NCBI GenBank assembly: GCA_003248935.1
Contig: QFQF01000021.1
Span: forward strand, 1 to 38,037
Direction: 5' to 3'
Source of the DNA: Sphingobium sp.
GTDB lineage: Bacteria > Pseudomonadota > Alphaproteobacteria > Sphingomonadales > Sphingomonadaceae
Length of the DNA: 38,037 bases
Part shown: positions 16,037 to 23,064 of the stretch, piece after piece
How positions within the stretch are numbered: position 1 is the first letter of the stretch
How the letters are laid out: every line of letters starts with the position of its first letter
Translations under genes and position numbers: made by a program
Notes under the pieces: generated by a model
Told to the model about the DNA's origin: nothing
What the model saw: the letters and a program-made list of their open reading frames with translations, nothing else
Databases searched by the model: none

Positions 16037-16064
16037 ACTCTTCTCCCGCCTGGAGGAGTAGAGT
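16037..16064 (+). promoter_or_regulatory. Ribosome-binding-site-masking hairpin (riboswitch expression platform)
   Basis: ACTCTTCTCC (16037-16046) can pair with GGAGTAGAGT (16055-16064) with a single mismatch across an 8-base loop. The right arm contains the thiC ribosome-binding site and reaches the GTG at 16063. Together with the aptamer just upstream this suggests control of translation initiation by TPP; no U-run terminator is visible here. Confidence 0.55.
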
Positions 16065-16068
16065 GACT

Positions 16069-18069
16069 ATGGCAGACGTTCCCGCCCGTACAGAGATGCG
16101 CGTGACCACCGGTCCCATCCGGGGATCGCGCAAGATCCATGTCGGGCCGCTGAAGGTCGCCATGCGCGAAATCGACCTGGAGCCCAGCTCGGGCGAGCCG
16201 CCGGTCCGCGTCTACGACACGTCGGGGCCCTATACCGACCCGAACGCGCGCATCGACATCATGGCTGGCCTGCCGCAACTGCGCCGCGACTGGATCATGG
16301 GCCGCGGCGATGTCGAGGCCTATAACGCCCGCGCCGTGAAGCCGGAGGACAATGGCCTGAAGGGGCCGGACCGCGGTGCCACCGGTACGGTCTCGACTGT
16401 GACGGAGTCCAGAAATGGGCGCGTTCAGCCCTTTCCCAATGTCGTCCGGCAGCCGCTGCGCGCGAAGGCGGGCGGCAATGTCAGCCAGATGCACTATGCC
16501 CGGCGCGGCATCATCACGCCGGAGATGGAATATGTCGCCGAGCGCGAGAATCTGGGCCGCGCCCGCCTTGCCGAATATGTCCGTGACGGCGAAAGCTTCG
16601 GCGCGTCGATCCCGGATTATGTGACGCCCGAATTCGTCCGCAGCGAGGTCGCGCGCGGCCGGGCGATCATCCCGTCGAACATCAACCACCCGGAAAGCGA
16701 GCCGATGGCGATCGGCCGCAACTTCCTGGTGAAGATCAACGCCAATATCGGCAATTCCGCCGTCGCCTCCGACGTCGCCAGCGAGGTCGACAAGCTGGTC
16801 TGGTCGATCCGCTGGGGCGCGGACACGGTGATGGACCTGTCGACCGGCCGCAACATCCACGACACCCGCGAATGGATCCTGCGCAACTCGCCGGTCCCCA
16901 TCGGCACCGTCCCCATCTATCAGGCGCTGGAGAAGGTCGGCGGCATCGCCGAGGAGCTGACGTGGGACATCTTCCGCGACACCCTCATTGAACAGGCGGA
17001 GCAGGGCGTCGACTATTTCACCATCCATGCGGGCGTGCGCCTCGCCTACATCCCGATGGCGGCGAAGCGCGTCACCGGCATCGTCAGCCGAGGCGGTTCG
17101 ATCATGGCGAAATGGTGCCTCGCGCACCACAGGGAGAGCTTCCTCTACGAGCATTTCGACGAGATCACGGAGATCATGAAGGCGTATGACATCGCCTACA
17201 GCCTCGGCGACGGCCTGCGTCCCGGCTCGATCGCCGATGCCAATGACGAGGCGCAGTTCTCCGAACTCTACACGCTGGGCGAGCTGACCCACCGCGCCTG
17301 GAAGCAGGACGTGCAGGTGATGATCGAAGGGCCGGGCCACGTCCCCATGCACAAGATCAGGGAGAATATGGAAAAGCAGCTGCAGGTCTGCGGCGAGGCG
17401 CCTTTCTACACGCTGGGGCCCCTCACCACCGACATCGCGCCCGGCTACGACCATATCACCTCGGGCATCGGTGCGGCGCAGATCGGCTGGTACGGCACGG
17501 CGATGCTCTGCTACGTCACGCCCAAGGAGCATCTGGGCCTGCCCGACCGCGACGACGTGAAGGTCGGCGTCGTCACCTACAAGCTCGCCGCCCACGCCGC
17601 CGACCTGGCGAAGGGGCACCCGGCCGCGCAGGTCCGCGACGACGCCCTGTCACGCGCCCGCTTCGAATTCCGCTGGCGCGACCAGTTCAACCTCAGCCTC
17701 GACCCCGACACGGCGGAAAAATATCACGACCAGACGCTCCCGGCCGAAGGCGCGAAGACCGCCCATTTCTGCTCGATGTGCGGCCCCAAATTCTGCTCGA
17801 TGAAGATCACGCAGGAGGTCCGGGAATTTGCTGCCGGAAGGGCAGCAAACAGCCTCCATCCGGGGGATGGAGGCGGTACCGAACTCGGGGCTTCCGCCGC
17901 GAAGAAGAACCAGCCCGCCGACGGCTTCCTCGAAGCCGGCCTCACCGGCACGCAAGTGGCCGAGGCAAGCAAGGCCGCCGCATTGAAGGGCATGGAGGAG
18001 ATGAGCCGGCTGTTCAAGGAAACCGGCAGCGAACTGTATATGGGCGCCGGCGACAGGGAGCATGATTGA
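16069..18069 (+). CDS. thiC: Phosphomethylpyrimidine synthase ThiC
   Basis: A 666-residue radical-SAM enzyme that rearranges aminoimidazole ribotide to HMP phosphate, the thiamine pyrimidine. The fold-defining blocks match E. coli ThiC closely (YDTSGPY, MHYARRGIITPEMEY, NHPESEPMAIGRNFLVKIN, MAKWCLAHH, EGPGHVPMH, GYDHITSGIGAA), and the 4Fe-4S motif CSMCGPKFC gives Cys568, Cys571 and Cys576. A GTG at 16063 is an alternative start. It is longer than usual because of two unusual stretches: an extra segment around residues 103-121 (TVSTVTESRNGRVQP) and one at about 588-611 encoded by two palindromes. Both keep the frame and avoid the cluster. Preceded by a TPP riboswitch. Confidence 0.95.
   Translation: MADVPARTEMRVTTGPIRGSRKIHVGPLKVAMREIDLEPSSGEPPVRVYDTSGPYTDPNARIDIMAGLPQLRRDWIMGRGDVEAYNARAVKPEDNGLKGPDRGATGTVSTVTESRNGRVQPFPNVVRQPLRAKAGGNVSQMHYARRGIITPEMEYVAERENLGRARLAEYVRDGESFGASIPDYVTPEFVRSEVARGRAIIPSNINHPESEPMAIGRNFLVKINANIGNSAVASDVASEVDKLVWSIRWGADTVMDLSTGRNIHDTREWILRNSPVPIGTVPIYQALEKVGGIAEELTWDIFRDTLIEQAEQGVDYFTIHAGVRLAYIPMAAKRVTGIVSRGGSIMAKWCLAHHRESFLYEHFDEITEIMKAYDIAYSLGDGLRPGSIADANDEAQFSELYTLGELTHRAWKQDVQVMIEGPGHVPMHKIRENMEKQLQVCGEAPFYTLGPLTTDIAPGYDHITSGIGAAQIGWYGTAMLCYVTPKEHLGLPDRDDVKVGVVTYKLAAHAADLAKGHPAAQVRDDALSRARFEFRWRDQFNLSLDPDTAEKYHDQTLPAEGAKTAHFCSMCGPKFCSMKITQEVREFAAGRAANSLHPGDGGGTELGASAAKKNQPADGFLEAGLTGTQVAEASKAAALKGMEEMSRLFKETGSELYMGAGDREHD
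17827..17874. repeat. In-frame double-palindrome element inside thiC
   Basis: Two adjoining hairpins sit within thiC: TTTGCTGCC-GGAAG-GGCAGCAAA (17827-17849) and GCCTCCATCC-GGG-GGATGGAGGC (17852-17874), both with perfect stems of 9 and 10 bp. A GGTACC palindrome follows at 17875-17880. They encode roughly FAAGRAANSLHPGDGGG in the ThiC frame, in a place where E. coli ThiC goes straight from QEVRDYAA to the last helix. The insertion seems to be about 66 bp and is bracketed by an AA-codon repeat. Confidence 0.7.
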
Positions 18070-18075
18070 GGGGTC

Positions 18076-18131
18076 GATATTGGGTAGACCGGTGGTTCGC
18101 CCAATATCTTCGGCAACGATTATGGTTGCCG
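18076..18131 (+). terminator. Tandem inverted repeats after thiC, possible terminator
   Basis: Two hairpins follow the thiC stop: GATATTGGG paired with CCCAATATC (18076-18084 and 18100-18108), and CGGCAAC paired with GTTGCCG (18111-18117 and 18125-18131). No T-run follows, so Rho-independent termination is unproven; they may instead protect the 3' end. Confidence 0.4.
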
Positions 18132-18267
18132 GGCCACCATCAAGAGCGTTCTGAATTTACCGTGATCCGTTCGCTTCGGGCGAAGCCTGTCCTCGGCGCC
18201 GTCTGCCCATGGGGGCGGCCGGGCTCGGATCGAACGGGGCCGCACCGTTGACGTGATGTCATTCCGT

Positions 18268-18564
18268 TTACTCTGTATCGCCGAACAGATCATCGAGATG
18301 GCGTGCGGCATGCACGAACCGCACGATCTCGACCCCATTGGCGGTAACCCGATAGAGGATCAGGTAACGGCCGACGACAAGGCTGCGGGCATCCTCCGCG
18401 ATTTCCGGCCTCGGCGAACCGCGCTTCGGAAAATTCCGCAGGGCAAGCGCCGCCGACACCAGATGACGGACGTGGCGTTCCGCCGCTCCGGCGTCGTCAC
18501 GGGCAATCCAGTCGAATATCTCGCCAAGATCACGATCCGCCTGCGGCCGGATCGTGACGCGCAT
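18268..18564 (-). CDS. parE: ParE/RelE-superfamily toxin
   Basis: A 98-residue toxin of the ParE/RelE fold: MRVTIRPQADRDLGEIFDWIA at the start, a middle helix pair, FPKRGSPRPEI and the C-terminal strands SLVVGRYLILYRV and IVRFVHAARHLDDLF. The IVRF-H-ARH ending is that of ParE-type gyrase poisons rather than of YoeB or YafQ. Its ATG overlaps the antitoxin stop by one base (TGATG at 18562-18566), the usual antitoxin-then-toxin coupling. Appears complete. Confidence 0.87.
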   Translation of the reverse strand: MRVTIRPQADRDLGEIFDWIARDDAGAAERHVRHLVSAALALRNFPKRGSPRPEIAEDARSLVVGRYLILYRVTANGVEIVRFVHAARHLDDLFGDTE

Positions 18565-18842
18565 CAGGCCACGTCGGGCTCAGCGCCCGACCGCTTCCGG
18601 CCCCGCGCCACGACCATATCGGCCCAGTCGTCGGACATCGGAACCGCGTCCCCACTTGTCAGCCCCGTTTCCCAGGCGTGGCGGAGCCGCTCATCATCGG
18701 CAGCCTTGCGTTCTTGGGCTTCCTGATCGCGCCGTACCAGATCGCGCACATAATCGCTGGTGCTGCCATAGCGCCCTTCGGCCACACGCCGCTCCGCCCA
18801 ACTCTTGAGCGCGTCTGGAAGGGAAATGTTCAACTGCGCCAT
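18564..18842 (-). CDS. parD: ParD-type antitoxin (CopG/Arc-like)
   Basis: A 92-residue antitoxin. The N-terminus MAQLNISLPDALKSWAERRV is a ribbon-helix-helix DNA-binding domain, followed by GRYGSTSDYVRDLVRRDQEAQERK, the typical ParD_antitoxin helix, and a flexible C-terminal part that would bind the toxin. The start at 18842 fits the family length and lies after GGGAA on the plus-strand complement; the upstream in-frame extension to 18983 is not family-like. It probably represses its own promoter in the region 18843-18900. Confidence 0.87.
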   Translation of the reverse strand: MAQLNISLPDALKSWAERRVAEGRYGSTSDYVRDLVRRDQEAQERKAADDERLRHAWETGLTSGDAVPMSDDWADMVVARGRKRSGAEPDVA

Positions 18843-19081
18843 CTGGACATCATAGAGGCTATATAAGCGATTGTCATTGGATGAACGTGTTCGTTGCTTG
18901 CTTGAGGTGTTGAGAGGCAGAAGGGCAGCAAGCCGGGCATGCGTGAGCTGGAAACCCCGGGGTCCTGACCCTGGGCGAACCAAACAGCGAATCTACAGCG
19001 AAAGCTCCAGCCAACATGGCCGGAACTCCCACGCTTCAGGGGCATGCAGGCAGGCCGGGGAGATTGTTGGGCTGCTCTCCG

Positions 19082-19210
19082 TCAATAAAGATACCGGCAC
19101 TGCGCCACTTCCAGCGCCTGCGCCTCGCCTTTGCCGTTGACCCGATAGACGACGCGGTCCAGCACGGACTTCAGATTGGTGCGGATCTCGGAAAAGGTCA
19201 GGGTTCGCAT
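19082..19210 (-). pseudogene. Chimeric remnant of a yefM-yoeB toxin-antitoxin operon
   Basis: A 42-codon frame joins two unrelated ends. Residues 1-20, MRTLTFSEIRTNLKSVLDRV, are the N-terminus of a YefM/Phd antitoxin. Residues from about 18 on, RVVYRVNGKGEAQALEVA, then QCRYLY and stop, are the C-terminus of a YoeB/Txe toxin, whose members end HRLVY...ACRYHY. An internal deletion of about 400-450 bp between short RVV-coding matches would give exactly this join. The product lacks the toxin's N-terminal half and the antitoxin's toxin-binding part, so it should be inactive, though the DNA-binding part of YefM is incomplete but partly kept. Confidence 0.75.
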
Positions 19211-19220
19211 GCCTGGCAAC

Positions 19221-19238
19221 ATACAATATCTTGTGTAT
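19221..19238. promoter_or_regulatory. Candidate YefM-type operator palindrome
   Basis: ATACA and TGTAT form the ends of an imperfect palindrome (ATACAATATCTTGTGTAT) just upstream of the yefM remnant on the minus strand. YefM and Phd antitoxins bind TGTA-containing palindromes over their own promoter. This suggests the promoter region survived the deletion that fused the coding parts. Confidence 0.4.
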
Positions 19239-19290
19239 ATTCGCTATCAGCGGCTCGCCTACTGGATGTTGCGCCGATAGGCAGAAGGTC

Positions 19291-19695
19291 ATGTCCGTCC
19301 CCATGACCTCCTCCGCCGCCGAACTTGCCATCCGCGCCCGCCGCGCCGCGTTCAACCGCGCCATTGCCGATCGGAACGCCGACGCCATCGGCCCCATTCT
19401 CGCGCGCGACTGCGTGATGGTGACGGGCAGCGACAGCGCCGTCATCGCCGGGCGCGTGGCGCAGGTGAAGGTCTGGCGGCGGGAGTTTTCCGTGCCCGCC
19501 CCCACCCTCTACGTGCGCACGCCGGACGCGGTCACTGTCTCCCCCGTCGAGCCCGTCGCCATGGAGCAGGGCCGGTGGGCGGGGACGGATGGCGCCACCG
19601 GCGCGCCGCTGGCGTCCGGCACTTATGCCGCCAAATGGCGGGATGCGGGCGGCGAATGGCTGGTCGAGGCGGAAATCTACGTCACGCTGGCCTGA
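19291..19695 (+). CDS. NTF2-like / DUF4440 domain protein
   Basis: A 134-residue protein with the SnoaL/DUF4440 look: a long N-terminal helix (ELAIRARRAAFNRAIADRNAD), then ILARDCVMVTGSDSAVIAGRVAQVKVW and the terminal beta strands GTYAAKWRDAGGEWLVEAEIYV. Such proteins form cone-shaped small-molecule pockets with varied roles, so a function cannot be assigned. The first ATG has AGAAGG close by; the ATG at 19303 is an alternative start. It sits alone among toxin-antitoxin loci. Confidence 0.75.
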   Translation: MSVPMTSSAAELAIRARRAAFNRAIADRNADAIGPILARDCVMVTGSDSAVIAGRVAQVKVWRREFSVPAPTLYVRTPDAVTVSPVEPVAMEQGRWAGTDGATGAPLASGTYAAKWRDAGGEWLVEAEIYVTLA

Positions 19696-19763
19696 CCGTC
19701 TGACGCCCCAACCCACGCACCGCCGCTGTCCTACACCCCGTCTTTCATGGTCTATCCTGCCGG

Positions 19764-20039
19764 ATGACACGGCATTCCGAACCCCCGCCCGCCCGCGCCC
19801 GCTGGAATCCCTCCCGGCAACGCATCTTCATCTCCGTCCTGTTCGACACCGGCAGCGTCGCCAGCGCCGCCCGCGCGGCGGGCATGTCGCGGTCCAGCGC
19901 GCATCGTCTGCGCGAGCGGCTGGCCGGTACGCCGTTCGATCGCGCGTGGGAGCAGGCGCTCGATCATTATGCGCGGAAGATGGCGAACCCCTTCGGTCCG
20001 GCCAATCGCGTGCCCGGCCCGGACCGTGAAGGTGCGTGA
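19764..20039 (+). CDS. Small helix-turn-helix protein
   Basis: A 91-residue protein with one helix-turn-helix: RIFISVLFDTGSVASAARAAGMSRSSAHRLRERL around residues 20-53, in which the AARAAGMSRSSAHRLR part is the two DNA-contacting helices. Proteins of this layout, resembling the N-terminus of LysR or resolvase-type regulators but without an effector domain, are frequent in sphingomonads and I know of no function. The remaining tail is basic and Pro-rich. Next to the doc remnant. Confidence 0.6.
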   Translation: MTRHSEPPPARARWNPSRQRIFISVLFDTGSVASAARAAGMSRSSAHRLRERLAGTPFDRAWEQALDHYARKMANPFGPANRVPGPDREGA

Positions 20040-20302
20040 CGGCGGCGCAGGGCCGGGGCGGTGGCGGGGCGTCCGCGCCGCATATGTGGTGCGCGAACGG
20101 TGCTCGCGCGGCGCCTGCTTGTCGCGCCGGTGGCGCGCCGGAGTCCGGTTCCCAGTCGCATCGATGCCGCACCGATGCCGCGCCGGAGCCGCATGTCCGC
20201 CGCGCGCCCGTCGCCGCCATGCCGCGTACCCGTCCCTCTCGTCGTCCGGGCGTCGCGTTCCGTCGCTTTTCCGCCGCTTCGGGCGAAGCGGCATTGGAAT
20301 AG

Positions 20303-20578
20303 GCATTGGCCCGGCCGGTGAATCGGTGGGCCTATGGTGAGGATGATCGGTGCGTGCTGGCTGCCGCCTATGCCTTCTGTGTCGCGCGGAACCATCCCTT
20401 TGTGGACGGGAACAAGCGAACGGCCTGGGTGCTGGCCCGGCTGTTCCTAATGCTCGACGGCGCATCCATCGTATTTGGCGCGCAAGAGGCGATCGACACC
20501 GTCCTCGCCCTCGCGGCGGGGGAGCTGTCGGAGGAGGAACTGGCCGACTGGTTCCGCGCGCATCTGGCGGCGGGCTGA
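20303..20578 (+). pseudogene. N-terminally truncated Doc/Fic-family toxin
   Basis: The 91 remaining codons carry the C-terminal two thirds of a Doc toxin. ALARPVNRWAYGEDD matches the usual LLESALARP segment and HPFVDGNKRTAW is the intact Fic/Doc motif; DTVLALAAGELSEEELADWFRAHL completes the fold. The roughly 40 N-terminal residues (normally IHDEQL-EHGG... LLES) are missing: an in-frame TAG lies at 20300-20302 and the bases before it do not read as Doc. A start would have to be TTG at 20306. No Phd partner is seen upstream. Probably a non-functional remnant. Confidence 0.7.
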
Positions 20579-20620
20579 GGGGCGCGCGCCGCCCCCCTCT
20601 GTGGCGCCCGTCTTCAGCCT

Positions 20621-22813
20621 TCAGTAGCTGAAGCGGACGGAGGCCAGCACCGTTGCCGGGTCGGCGTAGTTCTTGTAGTAGACGCCGGTGGACGGGATGT
20701 AGGTGGAACTGACCGGCTTGTTCGCGCCCAGGATGTTCCGGCCCTCCAGCGATACCTGGAACCGGTCGTCGGGCAGGGTCCAGGCGATGGTGCCGTTGAC
20801 GAAGGTCTGCCCCGGCACGCGGTCCTGCGGGCGGCTGAGCGCGTTCTGGTAGAAGCTGCTCTGGTACTGGGCGTTGGCGGACAGGCGCAGGCTGCTGGCC
20901 CCGGCACCCAGTGGCAGGGTGTAGCTGCCGCCGCCCGACACCGTCCATTTGGGCGCGTTGGTCAGCGGATTGCCGTCGGCGTTCACCCCCGGGCCGCCGG
21001 CGCCCTTGTACGTGTCGTAGACGGCATGGAGATAGCCGCCCGACGCCTGGACGGAGAAGCGGTCGGACAGGCGCAGGTCGTTCTCTATCTCGACGCCCCA
21101 GCTGTGCGCCTTCCCCGCGTTGCCGCGCCGGCTGCCGACATAATCGGGGTCGTAGAAGGAGACCTGAAGATCCTTGTAGTCGTTGTAGAATAGCGCGAGG
21201 TTGCTGCGCAGCGCGCCGCCCAGCAGGGTGGCTTTCAGGCCGCCTTCATAGGTCGAGACCTTCTCCGGGTTGAAGGGCAGGGTGGCGAGGTCGATCCGCG
21301 TCGCCCGGTTGTCGAACCCGCCCGACTTGAACCCGCGCGAGAAGGTCAGGTAGTTGAGCAGGTTCGGCGTCCACTGTGCCTGAAGCGAGACCTTGGGCGT
21401 CAGCGCCCGCCACGTCTTCTCCGCCTCGCCCTCGATCGATTGGGCAAGGACATTGCGGTTGTCGTCGATCACCTTGTTGTCGAACACGAAGCGCTTCTTC
21501 TCGATCGTGCCGCGCACGCCCGCGGTCACGCTGAAGATGTCGCTCGCCTTCCATGTCCCCTCGCCGAATACCGCATAGGCATCGGTATAGGTGATGTTGT
21601 GGGCGCGCAGCCGGTTGACCGGCGAGGTCGCGAGCGTGCCGGTGCGGCTGAACCCGTCCCGCTCCACGAAGAAGCGCTCGTGCAGGTAGAACAGGCCGCT
21701 GGTGAAGGTGAGGGCGCCCAGATCGCCGTTCAGCTGCACCTCCTGGCTGACGAACCTGTCGTTGTAGTGGATGAGGTTCTTCTGGATCAGCGCCGCCTCG
21801 CCGTCATTCTCGTAATAGACGGGGTTGAGGTTGAAGCCGCCGACCGCCGTGATCGACTTGACCGAAAGCGCCGGCGAGAGGGTGTATATGAGGCGCAGCG
21901 AGCCGTTGGTGCTGTTCAGGTGCTGGGTCGGTTCGACCTCGGAATAGGAGCGGCGCCGACTGAAGCCGTCGGGTTGCCGGACCGGGATGTAGGAGCGGGT
22001 ATCGCTGCGGTCGCGGATGACGTTGACGGTCAGCAGCGCGTCGAGGTCGGCGATGCCGGTGAAGCGCAGCTTGCCGCGCCAGCCGTCCAGGTCGATGCGG
22101 TTGACGTCATGGCCCAGCGTCGGATTGTGGGTCACGCCGTCGCGCGTGTGGTGGATCCAGGAAACGCTGGCCGACAGCGTGTCGCCGACGATCGGCCCGC
22201 TCACCAGCGCGCGGGCCTGCACGTCGTTGAAGCTGCCGTAGCCGACCTGCGCCGTCACATGGGTGGTGTCGTCCGGGTCGCGGGTGATGATGCGCAGCGC
22301 CCCCGCGCTGGAGTTGCGGCCGTAAAGCGTGCCCTGCGGCCCGCGCAGCAACTCCACCCGCTCGAGGTCGACGAACTCGCTCATCGACCCGATCTGGCGG
22401 GGGACGTAGACGTCGTCGACGTAGATGGCGAGCACCGGCTCCTGGATCGGGTCGGACTCGCCGACGCCGCGCAGGGAGAATGTCTGGGTCGTGTGGCTGA
22501 TGGACGTGCGCGCGACGAACAGGTTCGGCACCTGTCCGGCAAGGTCACGCACGTTGCTGATGCTCCGCGCAGCCAGCGTTTCCGGTGTGAAGGCGGAAAT
22601 GGCGATCGGCGTTTTCTGAAGGTCGGTCGCCCGGCGCTCGGCCGTCACCACGATGTCGCCCGATCCCGCATCCGCCGCCGCGTCGACCGCTGCATCGGGT
22701 GCCGTGGCGGTGCCCGTACCCTGCGCCTGCGCCTGCGCTGCCGTCGCCATTGTCAGCGCCAGCAGCCCGATACCCCAACCTGCGCCCCGATGCCTGAATT
22801 CCCTGTACCCCAT
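20621..22813 (-). CDS. TonB-dependent outer membrane receptor
   Basis: A 730-residue outer membrane receptor. It has a signal peptide (cleavage after about AQA, near residue 30), a TonB-plug domain starting GDIVVTAERRATDLQKTPIA and continuing with SNVRDLAGQVPNLFVAR, YVDDVYVPR and ELLRGPQGTLYGRNSSAGALRI, and a beta-barrel ending VLASVRFSY with the terminal aromatic used for Bam recognition. It resembles the large sphingomonad receptor set that imports plant polymers, siderophores or aromatic compounds; the substrate cannot be told. The ATG at 22813 is preferred over 22903 because the latter adds a non-signal-like leader. Confidence 0.9.
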   Translation of the reverse strand: MGYREFRHRGAGWGIGLLALTMATAAQAQAQGTGTATAPDAAVDAAADAGSGDIVVTAERRATDLQKTPIAISAFTPETLAARSISNVRDLAGQVPNLFVARTSISHTTQTFSLRGVGESDPIQEPVLAIYVDDVYVPRQIGSMSEFVDLERVELLRGPQGTLYGRNSSAGALRIITRDPDDTTHVTAQVGYGSFNDVQARALVSGPIVGDTLSASVSWIHHTRDGVTHNPTLGHDVNRIDLDGWRGKLRFTGIADLDALLTVNVIRDRSDTRSYIPVRQPDGFSRRRSYSEVEPTQHLNSTNGSLRLIYTLSPALSVKSITAVGGFNLNPVYYENDGEAALIQKNLIHYNDRFVSQEVQLNGDLGALTFTSGLFYLHERFFVERDGFSRTGTLATSPVNRLRAHNITYTDAYAVFGEGTWKASDIFSVTAGVRGTIEKKRFVFDNKVIDDNRNVLAQSIEGEAEKTWRALTPKVSLQAQWTPNLLNYLTFSRGFKSGGFDNRATRIDLATLPFNPEKVSTYEGGLKATLLGGALRSNLALFYNDYKDLQVSFYDPDYVGSRRGNAGKAHSWGVEIENDLRLSDRFSVQASGGYLHAVYDTYKGAGGPGVNADGNPLTNAPKWTVSGGGSYTLPLGAGASSLRLSANAQYQSSFYQNALSRPQDRVPGQTFVNGTIAWTLPDDRFQVSLEGRNILGANKPVSSTYIPSTGVYYKNYADPATVLASVRFSY

Positions 22814-22894
22814 GGTCTGCCTTGCTCTGTTTCTGCATTGATCTGGTCCGCCAGGGCGGGGGCATGTGATGCCTCGCGAGCCGACCCGGCGGTG

Positions 22895-22930
22895 AATTGC
22901 CAACTATATCGATAGAGAAATGCGGCAATT
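22895..22930. promoter_or_regulatory. Inverted repeat upstream of the TonB receptor
   Basis: AATTGCC (22895-22901) and GGCAATT (22924-22930) form a perfect 7-bp inverted repeat around an AT-rich centre that also contains CTATATCGATAG. It lies about 80-115 bp upstream of the receptor ATG, where an operator or regulator site is expected. No known consensus was recognised. Confidence 0.35.
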
Positions 22931-23064
22931 GAGTTTTGCCAATGCATGCAGCGGCGCGGTCATAGATGGGGCGGAATGCCGGATGCCTGGCCGGGTTTAT
23001 GCGGATCGGCCCCGTTATGTGCAGCGCCAATAGGGTTATGAGGAATGGTCGGGAGGGTAGACGA

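Noticed and set aside
15241..17619. A 792-codon minus-strand frame opposite the oxidoreductase and thiC
   Set aside because: It crosses the riboswitch and two genes in antisense and has no domain content.
20036..20302. An 88-codon GTG-started frame coupled to the small HTH gene and in frame with the doc remnant
   Set aside because: Its composition is low-complexity Arg/Ala/Pro and it does not resemble the missing part of Doc or an antitoxin; kept only as the region before the doc remnant.
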